Shown: positions 15,077-25,441 of the stretch, in pieces | Layout: the number at the start of each line of letters is the position of its first letter | Position numbering within the stretch: the stretch's first letter is position 1 | Virus record (IMG/VR): IMGVR_UViG_3300009151_000102 | Coordinates: 1 to 49,549 of that record | From: a virus | Reading direction: 5' to 3' (one strand) | Length of the DNA stretch: 49,549 nt | Translations under genes and position numbers: made by a program | The notes under the pieces: generated by a model | The model's input: only the letters and a program-made list of their open reading frames with translations | Database searches by the model: none | Told to the model about the DNA's origin: nothing

Positions 15077-18000
15077 TTATTCCGCAGGTAATGCAATCAC
15101 ACGTAAATCTTTAACCTTCGGTACAATCGTAGGATCACTTGAACGTAATACAATTTTAATTGATAAAGTTACAAATGTATCATATGTTACACCATTGGTT
15201 GAAGTATATGTAATGAAATTACTTGTTGCCGATGGACGATATTCATAATCAATAAAACTATATGGTGTTAATGATGGGGCTACTGTAGGATTAATATTTA
15301 CTAATTTTTGATATCTTCTATCCTTAAATGCAGTGCCGTCAGAACCAGATAGTATCTTACAGAATACATCAACTGAAGTACCAACTGGTTTATTTGCGGT
15401 TAAGAATACTCTTAAATCTCCAGCATCAAAGCCATCTGCCAATTGAATCTGTCTTGTAATATATCGTGCGAGACATGGACCACCACTTGAATCATATTCA
15501 GTATTTAATACAACACTTCCACCAGAACCAGATGCAACAACTGATGGATAATTTGTATTTGCACCAATAGTTATAGTATAGTCATCAATGTAACCAGCAC
15601 CAGGAACAGAAACATACACACTAAGAATATTGCCACTTGCATCACATGAAAGATTACCACTGAAACCTGTACCAGTAGAACTGCTAACAACAATAACATT
15701 AGAATTTCCATAACCAGTTCCCGAAGCAACAATTGTAAAATCTTCTGAATTTATTTCTGCATCATCAACATAATTTTCCCATATATTTAGAAATGCTTTT
15801 TCTATAGATACTACAGGAGAAACAGCATCATTTGTTGTTGACATATCTACTTTAACAGTAAAGTCACCTTTATATCCTAATGTTTTTCTTCTATAACCAA
15901 CTGCATACAAGTCATCATTTTCAAATGATATTGTTGTTCCCGGTACAATTGCACGATAATTTGATTCCATTGAACCACTAATTGTATTTGCTTTCAATGA
16001 ATAATTAACTGAAGTACCTGTTGGAACAATAGATGTTTCTAATAATCTAAATTTATCTACGCTGTAAATCACATCTTGTTCATCACTTTGTAATGCTATT
16101 GATGCTGGTGTTGTTGAGAACGAACACCGATGTAATCTAAACATCAAATCTTCATTGATATAAGGTATATATTCCATAGAATTCTGTGAACGATACAATG
16201 TTCCAACATATGGATTAACACCAATATACTGATTACTTGTTGATACTTGACCTTTTTCTGCTTCCCATAAAATGTAATCTGGTGAATCAGTTAATACAAC
16301 AACTGCATATAAACCAGGTTTCAAGAATATAGGAGTATAAAACTCAAAGTTTGTTATTGTTGCTGCAGTATCAATTGAAGGTGATGTGTCTGAAATATTA
16401 ACTTCAGATGGTACTTTAGTTACAACTGATTCTGGATACCAAAAATCTGATGATGGTGTTCCATTTACAGTTGGGCGAATTTGAACCCATACAGGCAATT
16501 CATCATCTTTTGCTTTGAAGAACAAATCTACACTGTTCAAGTAAATACCATAGGGGTATCTTGATGGATCAACAAAGAAAGTTTGTGCTAATGGATCCCA
16601 ATTGTATGTTGACAATAATTGTGAACCAGCTGATCTTGATGATATCAATCTATCTGATGTAGTTGTTCCAACAATCTTTGAGTCTACGTCATAATTATAT
16701 ACAGTATCAACTAATTCAGTTTTACTTACACTTATTCCTGAAGAAACGTATACTTTATCAGCAAATGATATTGAATCACCGTCATATGTATTATTATATG
16801 ATTCCGTTACACGTAAATTTCTTTGACCAGAACGGAATGTTGCAGTTGGAATATGGAAAGCACCACCGGCTTGACCATATTTGTTTGTTTTATTAGTACC
16901 AAGACTGTAAACAATTGAACCTGTTGTAGTAGGTGTAGAACTTAATGTTGCAGTTTTTGTAGAACCAACATAAGAACTAATTGTAAACTGTTCACCAATA
17001 CCAGCTAATGATGTTGTTGAATGAACAATACTTATTGTATTGCCATTATAGTAATCATTTGTTGCTGATGCATTACCATCCAATACAATAGTATTACTTG
17101 CCACAGTTCCTATACCAGAATGATGTTCTTCTACTGAAGATATGATTACTGTTGCACCACTATCTAAACCATAAACATATTTGCCAGCAAGTGTTAATGC
17201 ATTTTCATTAATTATAGAAACATTTGCACTACCAGTTTCACTGACGGCAACATAACCTACGTTATATGAAGTACCACCACTCAATAAAGAGTTTAATGCT
17301 GTAGCCAATGCGCCGGTTGATGTTGCAATTAATATGGGTTCACCAGTTGTTAAAGTTGTATTTGTAGTTAAAGTAATTTTATTAGGTACAACAACATATT
17401 TGTTTACATCAACATCATCAAAGAATGAATAAACTGTTGTTTTAGGACGTAACCCATTTGTTGTAAATATTACTCTTTTTGCTTTCATATAGGGTTGAAT
17501 CGCTAAATCAGTTACAAATTCACCTACACTTTGTTGTGATGAAGAAGTTGATATTTGTTGTTGATTTAATTCAGCACCAGCAGTTAAATATGTGTTATCA
17601 TTATATGCTTGATAAACACCCCATACGCCACCTTGTTTACCTCTCCATTCACCGTGACCAAATCCACCAGTACCTATCCATTTTTCATATGTGCCGCCTT
17701 CTTCGGTTCGTGTTTGATACCATTTTGAATCGGCAATTTGTGCAAAAGGACTATCTTTATCGTCAGACCATTGTTTTACATTATCACCAATATACTTAAA
17801 CGCATTATTAATAAAATTAAATGCGTTTTCAATACCTTGATTGGAATTCAATACTACTTTTGCAGTTGTTTCTGAATCTACATCACCAGTAAATTCTGGG
17901 AACAAACGCATTGTTCCTTTAAATGAAGCATATAGAGCACCAGCAACTGGTGATGATTTTGTTGCATATGGTTGTTGTGCAAGAACAGATGTTGTATAAT

Positions 18001-21000
18001 CTAACATCATAATCTTTTGTTGATTCACACCAGGTGTTATTAATTGTGTTCCACCAGTAGATATTAGTGTATTTGCCTGAAGATTGATGGTTCTCATTAA
18101 TGATGCGGGTTTCAATTCACCATTATCAATTAAACATCTATTATCAAATTGAACTTGACTTGGTGGTGCTTTGATATCGTCTGTAGTAAAATTATCAGTT
18201 AAGATACCATACTTTGATCTCTCTAAACCATTTGCATCTGTAATTTTTGTTGATACTGCATCTTTTTCTAGTGTATTCAATGCAACATAATATTCTAATT
18301 GTTTAATACGATTTTCAAATGCACCAATATCTTGCATTGTATATCTACGATGATTAACAAAATCAGCACGAATATCTTTAACATTTTCCGTATATGCGGG
18401 TATTGCTAATGTATAGATTAACATGTCGCCAGAATTTACATTTGGTGCAATAGGTTTAATTGCAGATGTGCCAGATATTACTTCAAAATCTTTTGATTGT
18501 TTAACTACAATTCTATCAATTCTACCTAGATAATAATCAAAATTAGTTGTTAAAGTTCCACTAGGTAGAGGATTAACCGCACCAGATATATTTGTCGTAC
18601 CAATACCTCTTGTTGGTCTGAAATCAAATGCCGATCTTAATGGTATTAATTTATTATCTTCTTTATTATTAAAGTAGAAAATCTCATCATATGTAAAATT
18701 AGATCCTGATTTTAAATAAGAATCTATAGTAAACAAACCATCATTTTGTGGAGATGGTGCAGATTGATGACTTAGATATTTGTAAGTAACATAAACTTTA
18801 CCACGTGGCGCACTATATCCACGTTTCAGTGTAATTGTTGCATGATCATAATAAGATTTACGTTGCCCATTGTCAAAATCATAATTGTTTGTAACATCAT
18901 ATGTTGAACTTGACAACATTGCAGTTGTTACATTTGCAGCAGGACTTCTGGAATCGGTAATTCTAACAATTTCTAAAACATCAGGCACTTGTAAACTTAC
19001 TGCTTTACCTGGTGTTCTTAAATTTGTTAATATTGTGGTATCATCAAAGAATGTTGAACCAACAGTATTAAATACATAACCCACTCCACTAACTGAAGTT
19101 TTTGATGATGTATTTGCAGTGTAAAGACTTGTTGTACCAGGAGAACCTGCACCATTAGTAAACTCATATGGAACTAATGAATGTAAATTTAATCCAGCTG
19201 TTGATGGTATTAATTGTTTACCACGAATTGCACCCGAAGATGCATTTTCTGCATTATTAACTTTTGTATTAATTAACAAATCTACTTTTGCACCTGCAGT
19301 ATTAAGGTCAATTTCAAAGTTTGTTGAACTGATCGCAGTTACAGTAAATAAGTTATTTGCTAATCCAAGAACAGTATTTGCAACAATACCTGACGTGGCA
19401 TTTGCAGTAGTATCATACCGAACCATACAGATAATATTATCTCTAATATTTGAATCTGAAATAACACCAACAGAACCACAGAATGAGAATGTATCTGTAC
19501 CTTCTGCACTAATACTAATTACACCACCACTGTCTGCAGTTTTATTGCCATAAAACTTTTTAGCATAGAAATCCATATTTGTCAATGTGGATGGTTTCAT
19601 TGCTTGGAATGGTACATCAAATATTAATGACGATCTTTGTGGTTCTGAAATCAATGCAAAACCAGTTGTTGTATCTTTAGAATCACTATTAATATTACCA
19701 CCAAATGTTTTTGCAGTTCCACTCTTAATTGCGAACGATTCTGCATTTTTAAAATCTGAATCAATAGAGAATGTATTTGCTGCTGGAATAATTGGCCAAG
19801 CAGAATCTAAGTAGATATGTGTTGCATTAGATGATTGAATTAATACTGGAGCAATTGCTGTACCACCAGAATCGGTAACTCTAAAATACATATTTGCATA
19901 TGCATTGGTAGTTACTGTAGAAGAAAAACTTGCGGGCATGCGAATTGATCTTGTATTTGAACCTGATGCTTGAGTTGTACCTGTAATTGATACACCATTA
20001 GCCGCAAAAGTATGGACAGCAAATGAATGTGTAGTGCCAAGTTCTAAAGTTGTTGAGTCATTATAATCCATCATATTGGCACGTATTTCACCAATCTTTG
20101 TAGAATTATATGCAGCGGTAGTTGTTGTATTTACACTTGTATGTGCAACACTATGAACATCTAATAATGGATAATTTGTAATATCTAATGTACCAAAGAC
20201 ACTATCTAAAACAACATAGCTTTCGTAATTAGTTGATACATCATAACCTTCAACATTAGCAACTTCTCTTGCTCGATCTAATTGGATTGTTGTTGGTGCA
20301 ATAGTTTGAAATTCATGTCCACTAACATAGGCTTTACCAGGATCAAGAACAATATTAAACATACCATTTGCAGAATCACCTTCTTCAATAGAAATAACAA
20401 ATGGATCTACAGTATAGTTACCAGATTCATCATATGTTCTACGTGCTAACATCTTTTCAATTTCACTATAGATTGGGTAATCAATTTCTTTTGTCTTTAC
20501 GCCATCTACTAAACGAATAACTTCAAAAAATGAAGATACATCAGGAGAATCAATTGATCGTTTTGAAAGTAGTGTATTAATCGCAAATCGTTCTGCACCC
20601 GGTGCTTGATAGTTAAATGCACCTTGTGCTGGGTCTAATAAAGAAGTATCATCAATTTCATCTACAATAGTTAATTCAAATTCAATACCAACTTTATATG
20701 ATGGCTGTTTATTAACTGTTGTTGAATTGCCTATTCTATAAAATAATTCCAAAACTAAAAATTGTGGTGTAACTTTTACAAATTGACCTTTAAAATAGTA
20801 AACACCGTCTTGAACACTGGCAACATATGAAGCACCATATGCGCTAGCACTTCTTAGTTGTGCATAGATATTTTGACCATAAATCTTTAATTCATCCGAT
20901 TCAACAAAACGATCACCACTGAGATATTTAATAACTAAAACTGGATAAGTATCAAGTGTATCAACAGCGATAACTTTGGCACGTGCCAATTTTGTAGAGT

Positions 21001-21298
21001 TATATGATACAATTGTTTTATTTAAGTAATCTGAAGGTACAATATCTTCATTATTATATTGTTCATTTAGTATAATATAATTTGTCGTAGTATCTAATGA
21101 AATTTTACCACCAATAATTGGACTACCACTTTTGAATATATTATTACCAAATTTTTCTATTTGGTTAGTTAGAATTGTTTGTAACTGAGTAAGTTCTCTT
21201 GCCTGAATTGAATATCCAGGACGGAAAAGAACCCGCATAAAGTTCTTATTTTCATTGAAATCATCGTAATATGGATCGTAATTGAATAGAGTAGTCAT
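15077..21298 (-). CDS. DUF4815-type giant baseplate/tail structural protein (2073 aa)
   Basis: The N-terminal sequence MTTLFNYDPYYDDFNENKNFMRVLFRPGYSIQARELTQLQTIL (split: YYDDF, RVLFRPG, SIQARELTQ) is the hallmark of DUF4815 proteins of T4-like cyanophages and relatives. The rest is a long beta-rich, Ser/Thr-rich chain with several Ig-like or beta-sandwich modules and, near residues 1880-1950, GTGYGNSNVIVV and GAGYIDDYTI-type repeats also seen in the gp6, gp7-like and gp8 neighbours. It lies immediately downstream of gp8, the position of gp9/gp10 in T4, so a baseplate-wedge peripheral or fibre-attachment role is inferred. Strong ribosome site GAGGAATAA precedes ATG 21298. Twice the size of T4 gp10 plus gp9. 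Confidence 0.85.
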   Translation of the reverse strand: MTTLFNYDPYYDDFNENKNFMRVLFRPGYSIQARELTQLQTILTNQIEKFGNNIFKSGSPIIGGKISLDTTTNYIILNEQYNNEDIVPSDYLNKTIVSYNSTKLARAKVIAVDTLDTYPVLVIKYLSGDRFVESDELKIYGQNIYAQLRSASAYGASYVASVQDGVYYFKGQFVKVTPQFLVLELFYRIGNSTTVNKQPSYKVGIEFELTIVDEIDDTSLLDPAQGAFNYQAPGAERFAINTLLSKRSIDSPDVSSFFEVIRLVDGVKTKEIDYPIYSEIEKMLARRTYDESGNYTVDPFVISIEEGDSANGMFNIVLDPGKAYVSGHEFQTIAPTTIQLDRAREVANVEGYDVSTNYESYVVLDSVFGTLDITNYPLLDVHSVAHTSVNTTTTAAYNSTKIGEIRANMMDYNDSTTLELGTTHSFAVHTFAANGVSITGTTQASGSNTRSIRMPASFSSTVTTNAYANMYFRVTDSGGTAIAPVLIQSSNATHIYLDSAWPIIPAANTFSIDSDFKNAESFAIKSGTAKTFGGNINSDSKDTTTGFALISEPQRSSLIFDVPFQAMKPSTLTNMDFYAKKFYGNKTADSGGVISISAEGTDTFSFCGSVGVISDSNIRDNIICMVRYDTTANATSGIVANTVLGLANNLFTVTAISSTNFEIDLNTAGAKVDLLINTKVNNAENASSGAIRGKQLIPSTAGLNLHSLVPYEFTNGAGSPGTTSLYTANTSSKTSVSGVGYVFNTVGSTFFDDTTILTNLRTPGKAVSLQVPDVLEIVRITDSRSPAANVTTAMLSSSTYDVTNNYDFDNGQRKSYYDHATITLKRGYSAPRGKVYVTYKYLSHQSAPSPQNDGLFTIDSYLKSGSNFTYDEIFYFNNKEDNKLIPLRSAFDFRPTRGIGTTNISGAVNPLPSGTLTTNFDYYLGRIDRIVVKQSKDFEVISGTSAIKPIAPNVNSGDMLIYTLAIPAYTENVKDIRADFVNHRRYTMQDIGAFENRIKQLEYYVALNTLEKDAVSTKITDANGLERSKYGILTDNFTTDDIKAPPSQVQFDNRCLIDNGELKPASLMRTINLQANTLISTGGTQLITPGVNQQKIMMLDYTTSVLAQQPYATKSSPVAGALYASFKGTMRLFPEFTGDVDSETTAKVVLNSNQGIENAFNFINNAFKYIGDNVKQWSDDKDSPFAQIADSKWYQTRTEEGGTYEKWIGTGGFGHGEWRGKQGGVWGVYQAYNDNTYLTAGAELNQQQISTSSSQQSVGEFVTDLAIQPYMKAKRVIFTTNGLRPKTTVYSFFDDVDVNKYVVVPNKITLTTNTTLTTGEPILIATSTGALATALNSLLSGGTSYNVGYVAVSETGSANVSIINENALTLAGKYVYGLDSGATVIISSVEEHHSGIGTVASNTIVLDGNASATNDYYNGNTISIVHSTTSLAGIGEQFTISSYVGSTKTATLSSTPTTTGSIVYSLGTNKTNKYGQAGGAFHIPTATFRSGQRNLRVTESYNNTYDGDSISFADKVYVSSGISVSKTELVDTVYNYDVDSKIVGTTTSDRLISSRSAGSQLLSTYNWDPLAQTFFVDPSRYPYGIYLNSVDLFFKAKDDELPVWVQIRPTVNGTPSSDFWYPESVVTKVPSEVNISDTSPSIDTAATITNFEFYTPIFLKPGLYAVVVLTDSPDYILWEAEKGQVSTSNQYIGVNPYVGTLYRSQNSMEYIPYINEDLMFRLHRCSFSTTPASIALQSDEQDVIYSVDKFRLLETSIVPTGTSVNYSLKANTISGSMESNYRAIVPGTTISFENDDLYAVGYRRKTLGYKGDFTVKVDMSTTNDAVSPVVSIEKAFLNIWENYVDDAEINSEDFTIVASGTGYGNSNVIVVSSSTGTGFSGNLSCDASGNILSVYVSVPGAGYIDDYTITIGANTNYPSVVASGSGGSVVLNTEYDSSGGPCLARYITRQIQLADGFDAGDLRVFLTANKPVGTSVDVFCKILSGSDGTAFKDRRYQKLVNINPTVAPSLTPYSFIDYEYRPSATSNFITYTSTNGVTYDTFVTLSIKIVLRSSDPTIVPKVKDLRVIALPAE

Positions 21299-21308
21299 TT
21301 ATTCCTCG

Positions 21309-22634
21309 TTAAAAACTCAGTATAAAACGGATTCGTTCGGTTTGTGCATCATCACGGGTTATTGGTGTTTTACTGCTTATGTATAATACGTGTCCTGAAT
21401 ATAAATCTAGTGTTGGATTCTGAGTTGAATTAACTACACGAATTGCACCACTATCACGACCTTTTATTGTAGAATTTATACTTAAAGTACCACGAACATT
21501 ATTTACATAAAGATGATTTTCTACAGTATCAAAGGATATAACATCTGCTTTATATGTTGCAGTTTCATATGTTGAACCTTGAAATACTACTTCATCAACA
21601 CCAAAATCACCTACACCTGGTGCTGTTGTTATTCTTGTATATAATGAATAAGATTCACCTGTTGCTGGATTTGATGTATCATTTAAATATGGATTATGTA
21701 ACAACACTACTTGTCTAAAATCATTATCAGTAGGTAATATACCAGATTCGTCTTGATCAAATTCAACATTAAACATTAGATTAGAAGCAGTTAATTCATA
21801 TACTGGATCATAACCATGACCATCATGCGGTGCAATAGAAACATTTGCGGTAGCACTAGTTCCAACACCACCAGTAATATCAGTAAATGTTAAATCCGCA
21901 TATGTATACTGTGAACCTCTATTTTGAATAATGACATCGACAACATGTCCACCTGTTACGTTTGCTTTTAATATTGCACCAGTACCATCACCATCTATTG
22001 ATATAATACCCTGTGTTGTTCCATTAGTATAATTATTACCTGAATTTTTAATCGTAACAATATCAATACCACCGGGAACTGCTGCAGCTCTAACAAACTT
22101 ATTATAAGTTACTGGCATCCAGTTATCTGTTAAGAATTTTTGTTTTTGGACAGATGAAATTGTATACAAATATTTCCATTTATAACCATCTGCAGTTAAA
22201 ACATATGGTTCTTCTAATGATGTTGTAGACAATGTTAATGCAGGTTCTGATGTAGAGTTTGCACTTGCGTTATTTGCTAAACATTTAAATACTTGATCTT
22301 TACTATTCAACACATAAAAATTAGTATTTGCTTCGTAAGTGTTATATTTTGTATTTGCTGTCCAATTATTTCTATCTACGACCAAAGATGCATTAGTATA
22401 TGATAATTGTTTTGCCAATATACCATATCTGTAATAATCATTAATTATTGCATCGGTTTCTGTAGGTGTAACTGGAACTTCAGTACCTGCATTCCAAGGT
22501 AATTGTTTACCTATAAATGCATACATGTATGATCTTCTTGTTGTGGGAAGATATGAATTTGCCATTAAATCCAATAGATTATATAATTGTTTGGCAAGTA
22601 ATACTTTAAAATTTTTCGTTATGAGTGAGGACAT
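21309..22634 (-). CDS. 8: Baseplate wedge subunit gp8
   Basis: T4 gp8-type wedge protein (T4 gp8 is 334 aa; this is 441). Seen: RRSYMYAFIGKQLPWNAGTEVPVTPTETD-like N-terminal block (residues about 34-65), the VFKCLANN and DGYKWKYLYTISS motifs near 110 and 150, and FLTDNWMPV near 170. These are conserved in cyanophage gp8. The C-terminal half carries GNNYTNGTTQG and GSQYTYADLTF glycine-tyrosine repeats shared with the gp6 and gp7-like neighbours, accounting for extra length. It follows gp25-gp6-gp7-like, the T4 order. No Shine-Dalgarno is visible; an AATAAATA box sits 5 bases before ATG 22634. Confidence 0.85.
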   Translation of the reverse strand: MSSLITKNFKVLLAKQLYNLLDLMANSYLPTTRRSYMYAFIGKQLPWNAGTEVPVTPTETDAIINDYYRYGILAKQLSYTNASLVVDRNNWTANTKYNTYEANTNFYVLNSKDQVFKCLANNASANSTSEPALTLSTTSLEEPYVLTADGYKWKYLYTISSVQKQKFLTDNWMPVTYNKFVRAAAVPGGIDIVTIKNSGNNYTNGTTQGIISIDGDGTGAILKANVTGGHVVDVIIQNRGSQYTYADLTFTDITGGVGTSATANVSIAPHDGHGYDPVYELTASNLMFNVEFDQDESGILPTDNDFRQVVLLHNPYLNDTSNPATGESYSLYTRITTAPGVGDFGVDEVVFQGSTYETATYKADVISFDTVENHLYVNNVRGTLSINSTIKGRDSGAIRVVNSTQNPTLDLYSGHVLYISSKTPITRDDAQTERIRFILSF

Positions 22635-22642
22635 AATTGTAT

Positions 22643-25441
22643 TTATTTAACTTTTTGGACGTTTGTGACAATATTTTTAGTATTTGAAGTAAATGCAGTA
22701 TCTACTTTAATAGTATTGGCATTTACAAAAGTAACAGTTTTAGTCTCATCAAAATACAGATTAATTGTTACATTAGTTGCAGTAACACCAATTGTATTTT
22801 GAGTAATTAGATATTTACTATTTGATAAACTTAATACCGTTTCTGTATTACCAGTTGACAGATAGATAATATCACCATCTTGGATATCATTAATAAAGTT
22901 ACTATTATTACCAAATACTGTATTTGATCCAGAATTAACATTTACTGTATTTGCAACATGACGATATACACCAGTAAATATTACAACATCTCCAACATTG
23001 ACATAATTCATTAAGTTGGCAGTTGTATTTGTAGTTGCATTAGCACCATATACAATATTGAATGTTGTGGGTAATGCTTTTACTGTTATGTATTGATTTA
23101 CTTCATCTGGTGTAACTATTTCAGTATTATTATCAATTCTTGTAACAAATGTTTTTGTACCTAATGGATGAACAATATCTTGTAATGGTTTCTTAAATTT
23201 ATTGTAGTCTGTCTGTGAACTAATTACATATGAAAAATTGTGATATTTGTTACCGTCTTGCATAACTTTATCTGCACTCAAGTGACCGTCAGTATTCAAA
23301 TAGATACCCGGATAACGAATTAAACCATTCTCAAAACCTGCAGTTGCTTTAGCACGACCATCACCATAAACTAATACACTACCAGAAACTACATTACCGG
23401 TAACTCCACCATCATCTGAAATGATTTTTTTAGTTTTATCAAAAGTTCCTTTATAATTAAATAGTCTAATGAATCCGGTATTTTGATCAAATTCATCAAC
23501 ATAAGCTGAAAATGTTGTTGATATATTACTTGTTCCCTGATACACTCTTGTATTGGAAACAAATAACTGTCCTTCAGTAACATTTGATAAACTTAAATCC
23601 ATATTTCTTAAAGATATGATTGGCGCTTCAACATAATCATATCCATAACTAACAATACGAATTGAAGATATTGCACCAATTCTTGAGGTTGTTAATGAAT
23701 ATATTTCACCATCTCCCAATACTTCACTCACGTAAACATTAGCATTTGCACCAGAAGTTGTGTTTATTGTAATCGTAGGTAATGCATCTCTTCTATAACC
23801 TTCACCACCTAATGTATATGCATTTGATGAATGATTGTTAATTGTTACTGTTTTAATACCAGTATTACCTGAATGAATAGCACTAACATATGCATTAGCA
23901 CCATATCCAGAACCACCAAGAAAGTTTAATGTTTGTCCAACCGCATATCCATTACCACCATTACCAATTATAATTCTACCTAATGAACCAATTTTATATA
24001 AATCATTTCTTACAATTTTATATACAGTAACACCAGAAATATCATTTTTAAAATTTTCAGCAAATGAAATTGTGTGAGTAGTAACTCCAGTAATTTCATA
24101 GATATCTTCCATCTTATTTTGGATGTATAATCTTACATAATTACCAACTTCAAATGAATCAGTTAAATCCTGTGTTGCATCTGTTATTATGTTTGTATCT
24201 TTAACAATAAAACATGAAGTTATTATCATGATATCTTCATAACTTTCATTATAAAAACTATACGTATCAAGTGTTGGTCTTGCTCTATATCCACCACCGC
24301 CTTGATCTAATTCAATAAACGATAATGGATAAACATTAAAAGATTGATATGTGCCGATATTACCAATTGTAATAGCATTGGCAACATTTATATTTGCGTA
24401 TTGTCCATGAAGAGTTTCAATGGATGTATTGCGAACATTTACTTTACGAACAATTGATTTATCAACTAAATTGATAAATGCCTTTGCTTCTGCACCATAT
24501 GGAGCATTTTCAAATCCTCCTTTAAAATCTAAGGTAGTTACATAATCATCATATAATGAAGATATTTCACTTTCTTTTCTAAATCCAAAACCAGGATTAG
24601 TTAAAAGAATATCAGTAACAGAACCTTTTGTTGTGTTACCAACATATGCCAAAGCACCTACTGGATTATTTGCAGAAGGATTTAAACCACCAACAATAGT
24701 AACTGGATCACCATCATAGTCAATATCTGGATCATAACCATTATAGTAAAGACCTCTATTTTTAGAATCAATTTTAATTTCTGATAACGCACCAATTAGA
24801 CGACCTGATACAGTTACATCAACAACACCATTATTGTATGTTGCATCTACAGTTTCACCAGTCTCAAATAATCTTTCGACATTTGAAACATAAATTTCAA
24901 TATATGAAATGCCTAATTGCCGATCAATAGATTCAATGACTTTTTCTACTACGGCAGTTGCTTTAGATATTCTACCTGTTATTTTTGTTTTTTCAATATT
25001 AAAGATATTGTTATCATCTGTATCAATTCTAAGTGCCAATGGCAATACCCATTTACCATCGGAAGTTTTTATTATATCTTCTTTAGGATAGTAAATGTCT
25101 ATATTTTCATTATATAAAGCACGGAATAGAAACTTAACTGAATCTGGTGTACCGTTAGATTTATAAAATGTTGTAATTAATTTTAAGAATAATTTTTTAT
25201 CTGCCAATATATTATTTGGAAAATATGGCATTAAATCTCGTTTTAATAATTCTAAGTAATCGGCATCTGCATTATCTAAATCAATAGAATTTTTAAGCGC
25301 AGTTAATTCATAACTTATTTGGTTATTTGTTTCTAACCATTCGTAGTATTTTTTAAGAAAAGTTACAAATACAGGATGTTCAGACCGAACAAATTCTGGT
25401 AATTGTTTTTCTACTAGTATAGATGTTAAAACTTGATCCAT
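22643..25441 (-). CDS. 7: Baseplate wedge protein, gp7-like by position (932 aa)
   Basis: Large protein between gp6 and gp8, the place of gp7 (1032 aa) in T4. The N-terminus (LTSILVEKQLPEFVRSEHPVF, then FYKSNGTPDSVKFLFRALYNENIDIYYPK at about 117-142) is the conserved start found in cyanophage wedge proteins. The rest has many GSGYGANAYVSAI and GYGYDYVEAPIISL-like repeats and beta-rich regions. The start ATG at 25441 overlaps the stop of the gp6 gene. The name gp7 rests on gene order and size, since direct sequence similarity to T4 gp7 is low. Confidence 0.75.
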   Translation of the reverse strand: MDQVLTSILVEKQLPEFVRSEHPVFVTFLKKYYEWLETNNQISYELTALKNSIDLDNADADYLELLKRDLMPYFPNNILADKKLFLKLITTFYKSNGTPDSVKFLFRALYNENIDIYYPKEDIIKTSDGKWVLPLALRIDTDDNNIFNIEKTKITGRISKATAVVEKVIESIDRQLGISYIEIYVSNVERLFETGETVDATYNNGVVDVTVSGRLIGALSEIKIDSKNRGLYYNGYDPDIDYDGDPVTIVGGLNPSANNPVGALAYVGNTTKGSVTDILLTNPGFGFRKESEISSLYDDYVTTLDFKGGFENAPYGAEAKAFINLVDKSIVRKVNVRNTSIETLHGQYANINVANAITIGNIGTYQSFNVYPLSFIELDQGGGGYRARPTLDTYSFYNESYEDIMIITSCFIVKDTNIITDATQDLTDSFEVGNYVRLYIQNKMEDIYEITGVTTHTISFAENFKNDISGVTVYKIVRNDLYKIGSLGRIIIGNGGNGYAVGQTLNFLGGSGYGANAYVSAIHSGNTGIKTVTINNHSSNAYTLGGEGYRRDALPTITINTTSGANANVYVSEVLGDGEIYSLTTSRIGAISSIRIVSYGYDYVEAPIISLRNMDLSLSNVTEGQLFVSNTRVYQGTSNISTTFSAYVDEFDQNTGFIRLFNYKGTFDKTKKIISDDGGVTGNVVSGSVLVYGDGRAKATAGFENGLIRYPGIYLNTDGHLSADKVMQDGNKYHNFSYVISSQTDYNKFKKPLQDIVHPLGTKTFVTRIDNNTEIVTPDEVNQYITVKALPTTFNIVYGANATTNTTANLMNYVNVGDVVIFTGVYRHVANTVNVNSGSNTVFGNNSNFINDIQDGDIIYLSTGNTETVLSLSNSKYLITQNTIGVTATNVTINLYFDETKTVTFVNANTIKVDTAFTSNTKNIVTNVQKVK